A stretch of 64,000 bases of DNA from Mycobacterium sp. E2733 (GTDB lineage Bacteria > Actinomycetota > Actinomycetes > Mycobacteriales > Mycobacteriaceae): positions 1-64,000 of the forward strand of contig NZ_LZJZ01000131.1 of NCBI RefSeq assembly GCF_001667585.1. Reading direction: 5' to 3'. Position 1 is the stretch's first letter. Each line of letters starts with the position of its first letter. Made by a program: the position numbers and the translations under genes. Shown here piece by piece: positions 54,558 through 62,151 of this stretch. The notes beneath the pieces are model-generated. The model saw only the letters and a program-made list of their open reading frames with translations. It made no database searches and was not told the origin of the DNA.

Positions 54558-55141
54558 GAAACCGATTTAGTGGACATCGCGTCGAGCAGCGGCAGCAGTG
54601 TCTTTCAATTCCCGGAAGTTGGACCGATGTCGACCCGGTGACGGACTCGGTGATGGTGCTGGCCGCGACGGCGGAGTTGGGCCTCGAAGGGATCGTGTGC
54701 AAGCACCTTGATTCCGTATACACGCCGAGAGTGCGATCACGGGACTGGATCAAGACACCGCACCGTAAACGTGGCGACTTCATCGTCGGAGGATGGGTAC
54801 CAGGCGTTGGCGTCAACTGGCAGACCGTCAGCGCGCTCCTCGTCGGCGCCTACACCTCACAAGGACGGCTGCAATTTTGCGGAGTGGTCGGAACCGGCCT
54901 CAGCGCCGCAGAGCGACGATGACTCATTAAGTGTCTACAGCCGTTACAGCGCATTACATCCCTATTCGCCGAAATGCCTTCGGAGATCGCCACTTATGCG
55001 CGGCGGGCCAATGCCGAAGTGGTCGGGGCCATTGAGTACCGAGACTCTGGCATCACATTGCGGCATCCGTCGTGCAAGGGACTGAGGGCCGATGTGGACA
55101 GCGCCTCAGTGGCCCTGCATCCGATCATCCAGGAGCGGTGA
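54558..55141 (+). pseudogene. Decayed ATP-dependent DNA ligase (LigC-like)
   Basis: The reading resembles the second half of a LigC-type ligase. It has the end of the adenylation domain (LGLEGIVCKHLDS, motif IV), DWIKTPHRKRGDFIVGGWVP (motif V) and the start of the OB domain (ALLVGAYTSQGRLQFCGVVG). An in-frame TGA at 54920-54922 follows AAERR. The same frame then continues with ligase-like sequence (SLFAEMPSEIATYARRANAE, then TLRHPSCKGLR) to a final stop at 55139-55141. The N-terminal catalytic lysine part is missing. It is a truncated, nonsense-bearing relic inside the tRNA-bounded segment. Confidence 0.82.
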
Positions 55142-55170
55142 GGTGCTCCTTTGCGCGTTGAGACATTCCG

Positions 55171-55398
55171 TTATGCCGCAAAGGGGCATACCGAGCAGAT
55201 CGACGTAGGCCGTTCGAGCCGCTGCTGATCCCGCGCCTCGCTGGCTAGCAGTCGCTCATGGGCCAACTGCTGGCCGAGGACCGCTTCGGCATGCTCGCGG
55301 CCCTGCCTGCCAGTGAGCCAGGTGAAGAACACGCCGCCGACGCCGACTGCAATCGACGCCACGGCTGCCGCCACCGGGGCGACCAACTCCCAGGCCAT
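55171..55398 (-). pseudogene. Truncated membrane-anchored hypothetical protein
   Basis: The 75-residue frame starts MAWELVAPVAAAVASIAVGV, one membrane helix, followed by a charged segment (REHAEAVLGQQLAHERLLAS). It ends in unrelated-looking residues (SICSVCPFAA). It resembles the N-terminus of longer mycobacterial hypothetical proteins with a helix and a long coiled-coil or peptidase-like tail, so it is probably truncated. Homology is from memory only. Confidence 0.45.
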
Positions 55399-55860
55399 GG
55401 GCCGATTATCGCGGGTGTCGTTGGTAGATCAGGGTGCATCGGGAGGCGTGTCCGGCCGCGGACCGTAAGCAATGGGAAGAGACGTGTCCTAGCGGCACCG
55501 GGCCGTTCTTTGCCCTTAACGCGGCGGCAGGTTCAAGAGCTGCAACTGAGTCGCGCACTGTTCGCTCGGCACATTCTCGGGCCTGGTTGGCGCGGACCCA
55601 GGCTCGTTCTATGTCGTCCTTCGAGAGAGAAAGAGAGTGATCCATGTGCTGGCCCATACCCGCCTGTGGTCGTTCTGTGCCACGCTCGGCGTCCAGCTTA
55701 TCGGTGGTCTGGGAGTCGAGTCCACGCCGATTCCGTGGCCAGGCACGCCGAAATATCCGCTGGCTGGCGCTGATGATCGCGAGAAACCATCGCACGATGA
55801 TCGCACGATTGTCGCTCCTTTGTGGCCCGAAAACCGCCTCTGATCTGCGGATTCCCGCCT

Positions 55861-55899
55861 GTGCCCCCGGCAGGATTCGAACCTGCGACACCGGCTTTA
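55861..55899 (-). repeat. att-like direct repeat within tRNA-Arg (proximal end)
   Basis: This copy lies within the functional tRNA gene and matches 53318-53356 at 38 of 39 positions, with an A for G at position 12. Together the two copies bound a 2.5-kb segment. Confidence 0.87.
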
Positions 55900-55934
55900 G
55901 GAGAGCCGTGCTCTATCCCCTGAGCTACGAGGGC
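55862..55934 (-). tRNA. tRNA-Arg (anticodon CCT)
   Basis: The reverse complement folds into a 73-base tRNA. The acceptor pairs GCCCTCG with CGGGGGC, with one T-G wobble. The D arm is GCTC..GAGC, and the anticodon stem CGGCT/AGCCG has loop CTCCTAA giving anticodon CCT (codon AGG). The T arm is CGCAGGTTCGAATCCTGCC. The CCA end is not encoded. It is intact despite serving as an integration site, because the 3' end is restored by the att sequence. Confidence 0.95.
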
Positions 55935-56145
55935 GGGCCGTCTGCGAACACCCGACCGCACCCCGAGTCGCATCCGTGCAGGCGTACATAAGGTGCGTCT
56001 AGCGTCCTGACGCCGTGAGTTTAGCGGGTCTGCTCATGGCGACCATTGCCATTCCACGCCTCGTCCGCGGTAGCGGTCGCTCAGCGCGGTTGGGTGTCAG
56101 CCGGCGAGAGTAGTCAAGAGCTAGCCGCCGGACTCGCCGGTTCGG

Positions 56146-56631
56146 TCAGTCCTCGTCTTCGATGACGTGCATGGCGGCTTCCTCGGCGGACGCCGCGCCG
56201 CCGTCGAGCCCGACGTCCGAAGCCACCAATTCATCCTCGTAGTCGCCGCCGAATCCCTCGTCCGGCGCGACAAGGCGGCCGGCTCGGGCGCGGCCCACCT
56301 CGCTCCACTGGGGGAATTCGAACTCGCGCTCGGATGCATCGGAGCGTTGCTGCTCGGCTTCGTCGAGCGGGACATTGATGCGAGCTGCCGGGTCGGGCTC
56401 TTCCTCCGCGAGCAGCTGATCCATGGTCTCACCCGGGCCGAATGCGCCTCGTCCGTAAGGCCGCTCGGGTGGCGAATACCCCTCGTCGAGGACGTCGTCC
56501 ACACCCCGATCTATCAGGGTGTCCTCGGGCTGAAGCTGGTTGTCGTCCTCGACACTGTATTCGCCGGCTGCAGGGCCGGTCTCGTAGTGAGAAGTCACGA
56601 TATGCCTGCCATGTGTCCGTCGTTCCTCCAT
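56146..56631 (-). CDS. DUF5709 acidic protein
   Basis: The 161-residue, strongly acidic, apparently disordered protein has the DUF5709 signature (EYSVEDDNQLQPEDTLIDRG, then VDDVLDEGYSPPERPYGRG). It ends in Glu/Asp (HVIEDED). A GTG at 56598 is an alternative start closer to the usual length of the family. Function is unknown. The 211 bases between this gene and the tRNA contain nothing recognisable. Confidence 0.82.
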   Translation of the reverse strand: MEERRTHGRHIVTSHYETGPAAGEYSVEDDNQLQPEDTLIDRGVDDVLDEGYSPPERPYGRGAFGPGETMDQLLAEEEPDPAARINVPLDEAEQQRSDASEREFEFPQWSEVGRARAGRLVAPDEGFGGDYEDELVASDVGLDGGAASAEEAAMHVIEDED

Positions 56632-56699
56632 ACCTGTTCTGCTGCAATATAAGTCGTCTCATGGAGGGGTAGGGCCCGAAGTTTCTACCCGAAACGTCA

Positions 56700-57125
56700 T
56701 CAGCTGAGCCGTTCGATCTCGTCGGCCGCATCCGTCAACGCTGCGGCGAGTTCGCGTGCGGCGATCCCGTCCAGCGCATCCAGGTGGCGGGCGTGCACGG
56801 CGATCCACCGTCGCGTCGAGCCGTCGACCTGCTGTCGACCGTAGATCTGAACGCGCGCCCGCCCGCCTCGGCGAGTGGTGCCCTCAAAGTCGCGAAACCA
56901 GTTCCTGTCGAGCTGCCAGTCGAAGGTGCGAACGGCACCGTCGGGGGGTGCGATGGCGTCGAACGGCATCCCGGCGGACACGTTCTTGGCCGCCCACTGG
57001 CGCGCCATTTCCAGCAGCGTCCGCGGTTCGTCGCGTTCGAGGCGCTCGAGCTGAGCGATCTGCGCGGCGGTGAGCTGATCGGCCACGTCGCGCCAGGTTT
57101 GGGCGGTGTCGTCAGATGTGGTCAT
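56700..57125 (-). CDS. Hypothetical protein (141 aa)
   Basis: The 141-residue protein has a helical first half (TWRDVADQLTAAQIAQLERL), a Trp-rich middle (TFDWQLDRNWFRDFEG) and a helical end (ELAAALTDAADEIERLS). No family is recognised, and no signal peptide or membrane helix is seen. It is on the same strand as the DUF5709 gene, 68 bases upstream of it. The 303 bases beyond its start (57126-57428) hold no feature I can support. Confidence 0.65.
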   Translation of the reverse strand: MTTSDDTAQTWRDVADQLTAAQIAQLERLERDEPRTLLEMARQWAAKNVSAGMPFDAIAPPDGAVRTFDWQLDRNWFRDFEGTTRRGGRARVQIYGRQQVDGSTRRWIAVHARHLDALDGIAARELAAALTDAADEIERLS

Positions 57126-57428
57126 GCTCTGCAGTCTGCGCGGCTGACCCGGTGCCGGCGAGAGTCGAAAGTCATGTCTTGAGTCAACTCCTGCGTCAAT
57201 TGGCCTGGCAGCGGGCCGGCCCCTGCGGGCTCGGTTCCCCGCCAGCCGCCCTGTGTCGGCTTGCGGTTCAATGGTTTACCCGACTCGCAATGCCGTTCGC
57301 GTCGGACTGCACCGCGGGACGCCCCGAATCACGCCACGCGGCAACCGATGTCCTCAAACGACGGCCCACGACGGCCCAAGACGCGGAGAATGGCAACCGG
57401 GATCGTGACTCCGGGAAGGGAGGAAGCA

Positions 57429-57596
57429 ATGGCCGCAGACCCACAATGCGCCCGCTGCAAACAAACCATCGGACCGGGATGGCTCTACCTGACTGCGCAT
57501 CGCCGCGGCCAAGCCGCGCCGGCCGATGACGACGCGGTACTCATCCATCTACCCGACGAGTGCCCGCGGGCCGGGGAGCACGTGCCGCCGAGCTAG
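57429..57596 (+). CDS. Small CxxC protein (55 aa)
   Basis: The ATG at 57429 is preceded by GGGAGGAAGC, a strong ribosome site. The product begins MAADPQCARCKQTIGPGW and has a third cysteine (PDEC) near the end, so it may bind zinc as a half ribbon. No family is recognised. Its 3' end overlaps the convergent phosphoribosyltransferase/hydrolase gene by 56 bases. This is unusual but feasible, because each frame is continuous. Confidence 0.6.
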   Translation: MAADPQCARCKQTIGPGWLYLTAHRRGQAAPADDDAVLIHLPDECPRAGEHVPPS

Positions 57597-58977
57597 ACAA
57601 GTGGTCGATGAACCACTCGCGGGCCAGCACCGCGACCCGCTCGAGCGTCCCGGGTTCTTCGAAGAGATGGGTGGCGCCCGGCACGACGGTGAGCTCACAG
57701 TTGCCCGGGATGGCAGCCCGCGCTTGCCGATTCAATTCCAGCACCACGTCGTCGTTGCCGCCCACTATCAGCAGCGTCGGCGCGTGAACCCTGGCCAAGA
57801 ACGGGCCCGCAAGGTCCGGCCGCCCGCCCCGGGACACCACCGCCGCGACATTTACGCGGGGGTCGGTGGCGGCGACCAGGGCGGCGCCCGCGCCGGTGCT
57901 GGCGCCGAAGTAGCCGACCCGCAGCGCGGCGGTGTCCGGTTGCCGGCTGAGCCAGCCGGTGACGTCGACCAGCCGTCGCGCCAACAGCTCGATGTCGAAC
58001 ACGTTGGCGCGGTTTCGTTCCTCCGCCGGGGTGAGTAGGTCAAACAGCAGCGTGGCGAGACCCGCGTCGTTCAGCACGTCGGCCACGTAACGGTTGCGGG
58101 GGCTGTGCCGGCTGCTCCCACTACCGTGCGCGAACAGCACCACCCCGACCGGATGCTCGGGGATCGTCAGATGGCCGGCCACCGACACCGAACCGACGTT
58201 TACCCGCACTTCCTCGTCGCGCAACGGTGGGTCGGCCGAGGCGGCGTCGCCGACCGGCCCCCGAGAACCGTCGCGGGCGCGATCCAGGAGCGCGACCACC
58301 TCGTCGTCAGAAGTCTGGGTGAAGTTGCGGTAGCCCTGGCCGACGGCGAAGAAGAACTCCGGGGTGTGCAGGCAGACCACCTCGTCGGCGTATCCGGCGA
58401 ATCGTGCGAACACATCACTTCCGCCGATCGGAACCGCCAACACAACCCTGCTCGCGCCCTCGGCGCGGGCCACCTGGCACGCGGCCTTGGCCGTCGCGCC
58501 GGTCGCGACGCCGTCGTCGACGATCACGGCGGTCCGTCCCGCCAACGGGATCCGCTGATGCCCACTGCGGAACCTGTCCGAGCGACGAGCCATCTCGGTC
58601 CGCTGCTTGGCCTCGACGGCGGCAATCTCGTCCGCGGATAAGCGGGCTTCACGCACCACGGCGTCGTTGATCACCCGCACCCCGCCCTCACCGATCGCGC
58701 CGAAGGCCAGCTCGGGCTGGAACGGCACCCCGAGCTTGCGCACCACCAACACATCGAGCGGCGCCTGCAGGGCGTTGGCGACCTCGAAGGCCACCGGCAC
58801 ACCGCCGCGCGGAAGGCCCAGCACCACAACGTCTTGACCGCGCAAGGATCCCAAGCTCTCGGCCAGATGTCGGCCGGCGTCACCGCGGTCGTCGAACAGC
58901 CTCGAATCGCCACGCAGCGACGCCAGCCGTTGTGCCAGCGGCCGCCCGCAATCGCCACCGCGATGCCTTTGCGTCAT
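57541..58977 (-). CDS. Phosphoribosyltransferase / alpha-beta hydrolase fusion (Rv0571c-like)
   Basis: The 478-residue two-domain protein has an N-terminal phosphoribosyltransferase (about 30-225) with the PRPP loop VIVDDGVATGAT (151-162). A dienelactone-hydrolase-like alpha/beta hydrolase (about 255-460) follows, with nucleophile S360 in FGASTGAG, an acid in GGNDDVV and a histidine in GATHLFEEPG. Substrates of either domain are unknown. M. tuberculosis Rv0571c has this fusion and lies in the DosR (dormancy) region next to Rv0574c, a CapA protein. Here the two homologs are divergent neighbours, with weak DosR-like boxes between them. Confidence 0.9.
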   Translation of the reverse strand: MTQRHRGGDCGRPLAQRLASLRGDSRLFDDRGDAGRHLAESLGSLRGQDVVVLGLPRGGVPVAFEVANALQAPLDVLVVRKLGVPFQPELAFGAIGEGGVRVINDAVVREARLSADEIAAVEAKQRTEMARRSDRFRSGHQRIPLAGRTAVIVDDGVATGATAKAACQVARAEGASRVVLAVPIGGSDVFARFAGYADEVVCLHTPEFFFAVGQGYRNFTQTSDDEVVALLDRARDGSRGPVGDAASADPPLRDEEVRVNVGSVSVAGHLTIPEHPVGVVLFAHGSGSSRHSPRNRYVADVLNDAGLATLLFDLLTPAEERNRANVFDIELLARRLVDVTGWLSRQPDTAALRVGYFGASTGAGAALVAATDPRVNVAAVVSRGGRPDLAGPFLARVHAPTLLIVGGNDDVVLELNRQARAAIPGNCELTVVPGATHLFEEPGTLERVAVLAREWFIDHLSSSAARAPRPAGTRRVDG

Positions 58978-59012
58978 CTTCCGAGTGTGTCGCGACCCTA
59001 TTGCGCACCGAA

Positions 59013-59048
59013 GGGTCGTAAGGCCACTCCCGCGGGGACCAACGCCTC
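59013..59048. promoter_or_regulatory. Two weak DosR-box-like sites in divergent promoter
   Basis: GGGTCGTAAGGCCA (59013-59026) and GGGACCAACGCCTC (59035-59048) each match about 10 positions of the 14-base DosR box GGGACTTTNGTCCC. They are spaced about one or two helical turns apart, as DosR boxes often are. They lie between the phosphoribosyltransferase fusion and capA genes, whose M. tuberculosis homologs are DosR-controlled. Comparison is by eye. Confidence 0.35.
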
Positions 59049-59084
59049 CTGGCCGTCGATTTCCGGCCGCCTAGCGTCGGCGCT

Positions 59085-60239
59085 GTGGCGACGGATCGCT
59101 CACCGGGCTCCTCGCGTGGCTCCGGTGTGGTGACGGTGTTATTGGGCGGCGACGTCATGCTCGGGCGAGGCGTCGATCAGATCCTGCCCCATCCGGGCGA
59201 TCCGGAATTGCGTGAGGAGTATCTGCGCGATGCCGGGGGATATGTCCGGTTGGCCGAGCGGGCGAATGGGCCGATTTCGCGACCAGTGGACTCCCGTTGG
59301 CCCTGGGGCGAGGTGCTGACGCTCCTCGATGAGGCCGCCCCTGACGTTCGGCTGATCAACCTCGAGACGACGATCACTGCCCGCGGTGAATTCGCCCACG
59401 GCAAAGCGGTGTGTTATCGAATGCACCCGGACAACCTGCCCGCGCTGGCGGCGGTGCGGCCGGACGTCTGCGCATTGGCCAACAACCACATCCTCGACTT
59501 CGGTCACCACGGGCTGGCCGACACCGTGACGGCTCTGACCGGTGCGGGAATCCGGGGCGTCGGAGCCGGCGCCGACCTGCTTGCCGCACGCAAGCCGGCG
59601 GTGGTCGACGTTCGCGACGGAAACCGGGTAACGGTGGGCTCGGTGGCGATGCCGTCGGCCGGCGTTCCTGCGTCTTGGGCGGCGCGCCACGATCGGCCCG
59701 GCGTACGACTGATCCGGGATTCATCGGTGCGCGGCGCCGCCGACGAGGTGGCCGCGGACGTCCTGGCACACAAACGAGACGGCCAGGTCGCGATCGTTTC
59801 GGTGCATTGGGGATCCAACTGGGGTTATGCCATTGCGCAAAGTGACGTCGGATTCGCGCACCGGCTGATCGATGCCGGCGTCGACGTCGTGCACGGTCAC
59901 TCCTCGCACCACCCCAGGCCGATCGAGATCTACCGCGGCAAACCCATCCTCTACGGCTGCGGCGATGTCATCGACGACTACGAAGGCATCGGTGGGCACG
60001 AGTCATTCCGCAGCGACCTCAGACTCCTGTACCTGACCGAAACGGATCCCGCTGCCGGAGAACTGGTCTCGTTGCGGATGATTCCGCTGCGCGTGCGCCG
60101 GATGCGGCTCGAGCGTGCGGCACGCAACGAGGCCGAATGGCTCCGCGGCACGATCGAGCACGTCAGCCGCCGCTTCGGGTTACGGGTCGTGACGGGGGCC
60201 GACGATCTTCTGGAGATCGAGTTGACCGGCAACCGCTAA
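59085..60239 (+). CDS. CapA-family (poly-gamma-glutamate synthesis-type) protein (Rv0574c-like)
   Basis: The 384-residue calcineurin-like phosphoesterase-fold protein is related to CapA/PgsA, needed for poly-gamma-glutamate capsule synthesis in Bacillus. Motifs are LLGGDVMLGRGVDQ, LINLETTITARGE, CALANNHILDFGHHGLADTV, VSVHWGSNWGYAIAQ, and VVHGHSSHHPRPIEIYRGKP followed by ILYGCGDVI. No clear signal peptide or membrane helix is seen, unlike Bacillus CapA. The GTG at 59085 is used. The F420-type gene lies convergent five bases away. Confidence 0.9.
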   Translation: MATDRSPGSSRGSGVVTVLLGGDVMLGRGVDQILPHPGDPELREEYLRDAGGYVRLAERANGPISRPVDSRWPWGEVLTLLDEAAPDVRLINLETTITARGEFAHGKAVCYRMHPDNLPALAAVRPDVCALANNHILDFGHHGLADTVTALTGAGIRGVGAGADLLAARKPAVVDVRDGNRVTVGSVAMPSAGVPASWAARHDRPGVRLIRDSSVRGAADEVAADVLAHKRDGQVAIVSVHWGSNWGYAIAQSDVGFAHRLIDAGVDVVHGHSSHHPRPIEIYRGKPILYGCGDVIDDYEGIGGHESFRSDLRLLYLTETDPAAGELVSLRMIPLRVRRMRLERAARNEAEWLRGTIEHVSRRFGLRVVTGADDLLEIELTGNR

Positions 60240-60243
60240 CCAT

Positions 60244-61068
60244 TCAACGCAGCTCCGCGATCACCCTCGAAAAGTTGTCGATGTTGTTGTCCTGCACCGT
60301 GAAGGATGACACCCCGTACTTTTCCCGATAAGCGGACAACGTATCGGCGATCTCGCGGGGCGAACCGCTGAGCACCGACGGCATGGAGAGAATCTCCTCA
60401 TCGGAAAGCCCCGGGGAGTAGGTGCGCGTCAGCTTGAGGTCGGGCTCGGTTTCGCCGTCCCGCGGCATCGCCGTGATCGCCAGGTTCAGCTCGAGTGAAT
60501 CGAACCGGTCTCCCGCGGCGTTGCGGACGAATTCGACGCGTTCGGCGAACGGGTCATCGACGGCGCGCACCTTGGCGCCGGTCAGCCCGACGATGTCGGC
60601 GTTGCGCGCCGCGATGGTCAGCACCCGGTCACCATTGCCGGCGATGATGAGTGGCGTCGACGGGTGGTGCTCCTTCAAGTACTTCGTCATGTGTTCGAGG
60701 TAGTCGACCCGCGCGCCGGCACTGGGATACGGGATTTCCGCGGCTTCGAACTCTTCGCGGACGTAGCCGGTGCCGAGCCCGATCTCTAGGCGGTGGTCGC
60801 TGAGCAGATCCAGGGCCTGCATATCCCTGCTGAGCAGAGCCGGCTTATAGAACGCGGAATTGAGCACATACATGCTCAGCCGAAGCTTCGTGGTGACCAT
60901 GGCCACCGCGGTCAGCGTCGGAAAGGGCGCTGCGGCACCCAAATGGTCTGGCACACAAAGAATGTCGAAGCCTGCGTCTTCAGCCCGCTTGGCCTTATCG
61001 AGCAGTGCCTCGCGCGACTTGAAGAACCGCATGCTCATCCCGAAACGAAAATCCCTGGCCACCAACAA
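60244..61068 (-). CDS. LLM-class F420-dependent oxidoreductase
   Basis: The 274-residue protein has a luciferase-like monooxygenase TIM-barrel fold typical of coenzyme F420-dependent enzymes. It shows FRFGMSMRFFKSREALLDKA, AEDAGFDILCVPDHLG, ALDLLSDHRLEIGLGTGYVR, TPLIIAGNGDRVLTIAARNA and the C-terminal SGSPREIADTL. It fits the short TIGR03621-type group. The substrate is unknown. It is on the same strand as the downstream-lying genes of the mntH group but separated by 21 bases from the GGCT/PGA hydrolase fusion, so co-transcription is possible. Confidence 0.88.
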   Translation of the reverse strand: MLVARDFRFGMSMRFFKSREALLDKAKRAEDAGFDILCVPDHLGAAAPFPTLTAVAMVTTKLRLSMYVLNSAFYKPALLSRDMQALDLLSDHRLEIGLGTGYVREEFEAAEIPYPSAGARVDYLEHMTKYLKEHHPSTPLIIAGNGDRVLTIAARNADIVGLTGAKVRAVDDPFAERVEFVRNAAGDRFDSLELNLAITAMPRDGETEPDLKLTRTYSPGLSDEEILSMPSVLSGSPREIADTLSAYREKYGVSSFTVQDNNIDNFSRVIAELR

Positions 61069-61089
61069 CTCCGTTCAACCGAAGGACAA

Positions 61090-62151
61090 TTACCAACAAC
61101 GCGCCGCTTCCGCCAGTCCCTGGATCAGCGCCTTGGTGACCGGCGACAGGCCGTCGTCGCCGGGCAGCGGGCTGCGCGGGCTCAGACCCCGCACGCGAGG
61201 CGACAGCTCCAGCTGGGTCCCGCCCTCGCGCACCCGATTCACCGGATTGCCCGGATGCAAACCCCGCAACTCCGGCGGGATGTTGTCGAGGTCGGTGACC
61301 ACCCGGTAGCCGGTCAGCTGAATGTGCCGGGCCAGATGCGCGGCCAGGGCGCGGTTGCGGCCGCCGGCCAGCAGCTGCGTACTGCGCCCCATGCGGCCGT
61401 AGCCGTGCAGCGACACCGCAACGTCGACATGGTCGAGGAACTCGGCGAGCCGCCGCGACTCGGCCGGGTCGAACATCGCCGACGGTAGATGGTGCGGGTA
61501 GTGGTCGGGATGCCGCAACACGTACACGGATGCGTCGACGGCGGCGGCGGCGCGCTCGGCGATCACGTCGGTCATTTCTTCCAGGCCGCCGCCGTGAATG
61601 GCGAGAAAGCCGAAACGCGAACGCAATCGGCTCGCCTCGATCACTCCAGGCTCGCTCAACAACGCTGAAAGCGATTGCGGCGCAGGCCCGGACGTCGACA
61701 CCGACGCCCGGCGGGGCCAGCGCGAGGGATCCCAGCGCCGCAAGAAGTCGATCCAGCGTTGCGGCAGCCCGTGCTGCACGGCGCCGTCGATGATCTTGGG
61801 CAGGTAGCCCGGTCGGGGCGCACCCGGTGTCACCCGATGGTCGATGTAGACCCACGCCGGCGACGGCCCGGCGTCGGTGTGCACGGTCAGCCGGTCGCGC
61901 CGGTAGCGCACCGGCACACCCTCCGCGCTGTCCAGGGTCGCCAGGTCACCATCGGAAATCTGCCAGACCACGCCGTGTACCTGATTCCCGGCACACGGCT
62001 CGACCGTGGCCACCCCGCGCTGGTTGATCAACCAGTCGTGATCGGACAGGACCGCCGGCCGTGGATCGGCGGCATCGGGACACCGCAGCGCCATCTGCCT
62101 GACGCACAGGTTCGACCCATATGCGAAGTAGGCATGCCGGCGGGCCGGCAT
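61090..62151 (-). CDS. Gamma-glutamylcyclotransferase-like / poly-gamma-glutamate hydrolase-like fusion (Rv0923c-like)
   Basis: The 353-residue protein combines two domains. The N-terminal gamma-glutamylcyclotransferase fold (about 5-140) has YGSN at 11-14 and a catalytic-type E77 (DSAEGVP). The C-terminal domain (about 165-345) is similar to phage poly-gamma-glutamate hydrolase, with likely zinc ligands H186 and E191 (HGGGLEE) and H249 (SLHGYG). Both act on gamma-glutamyl linkages, so a joint role in poly-gamma-glutamate or gamma-glutamyl turnover is a natural inference. The ATG at 62151 directly abuts the mntH stop. It lies two genes from capA. Confidence 0.86.
   Translation of the reverse strand: MPARRHAYFAYGSNLCVRQMALRCPDAADPRPAVLSDHDWLINQRGVATVEPCAGNQVHGVVWQISDGDLATLDSAEGVPVRYRRDRLTVHTDAGPSPAWVYIDHRVTPGAPRPGYLPKIIDGAVQHGLPQRWIDFLRRWDPSRWPRRASVSTSGPAPQSLSALLSEPGVIEASRLRSRFGFLAIHGGGLEEMTDVIAERAAAAVDASVYVLRHPDHYPHHLPSAMFDPAESRRLAEFLDHVDVAVSLHGYGRMGRSTQLLAGGRNRALAAHLARHIQLTGYRVVTDLDNIPPELRGLHPGNPVNRVREGGTQLELSPRVRGLSPRSPLPGDDGLSPVTKALIQGLAEAARCW

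Noticed and set aside
55406..55891. Minus-strand frame beginning inside or beside tRNA-Arg (MSQVRILPGAQ)
   Set aside because: The start is produced by translating the tRNA gene, a common artefact. The downstream part (from 55645) has no clear ribosome site or family, so it was not called.
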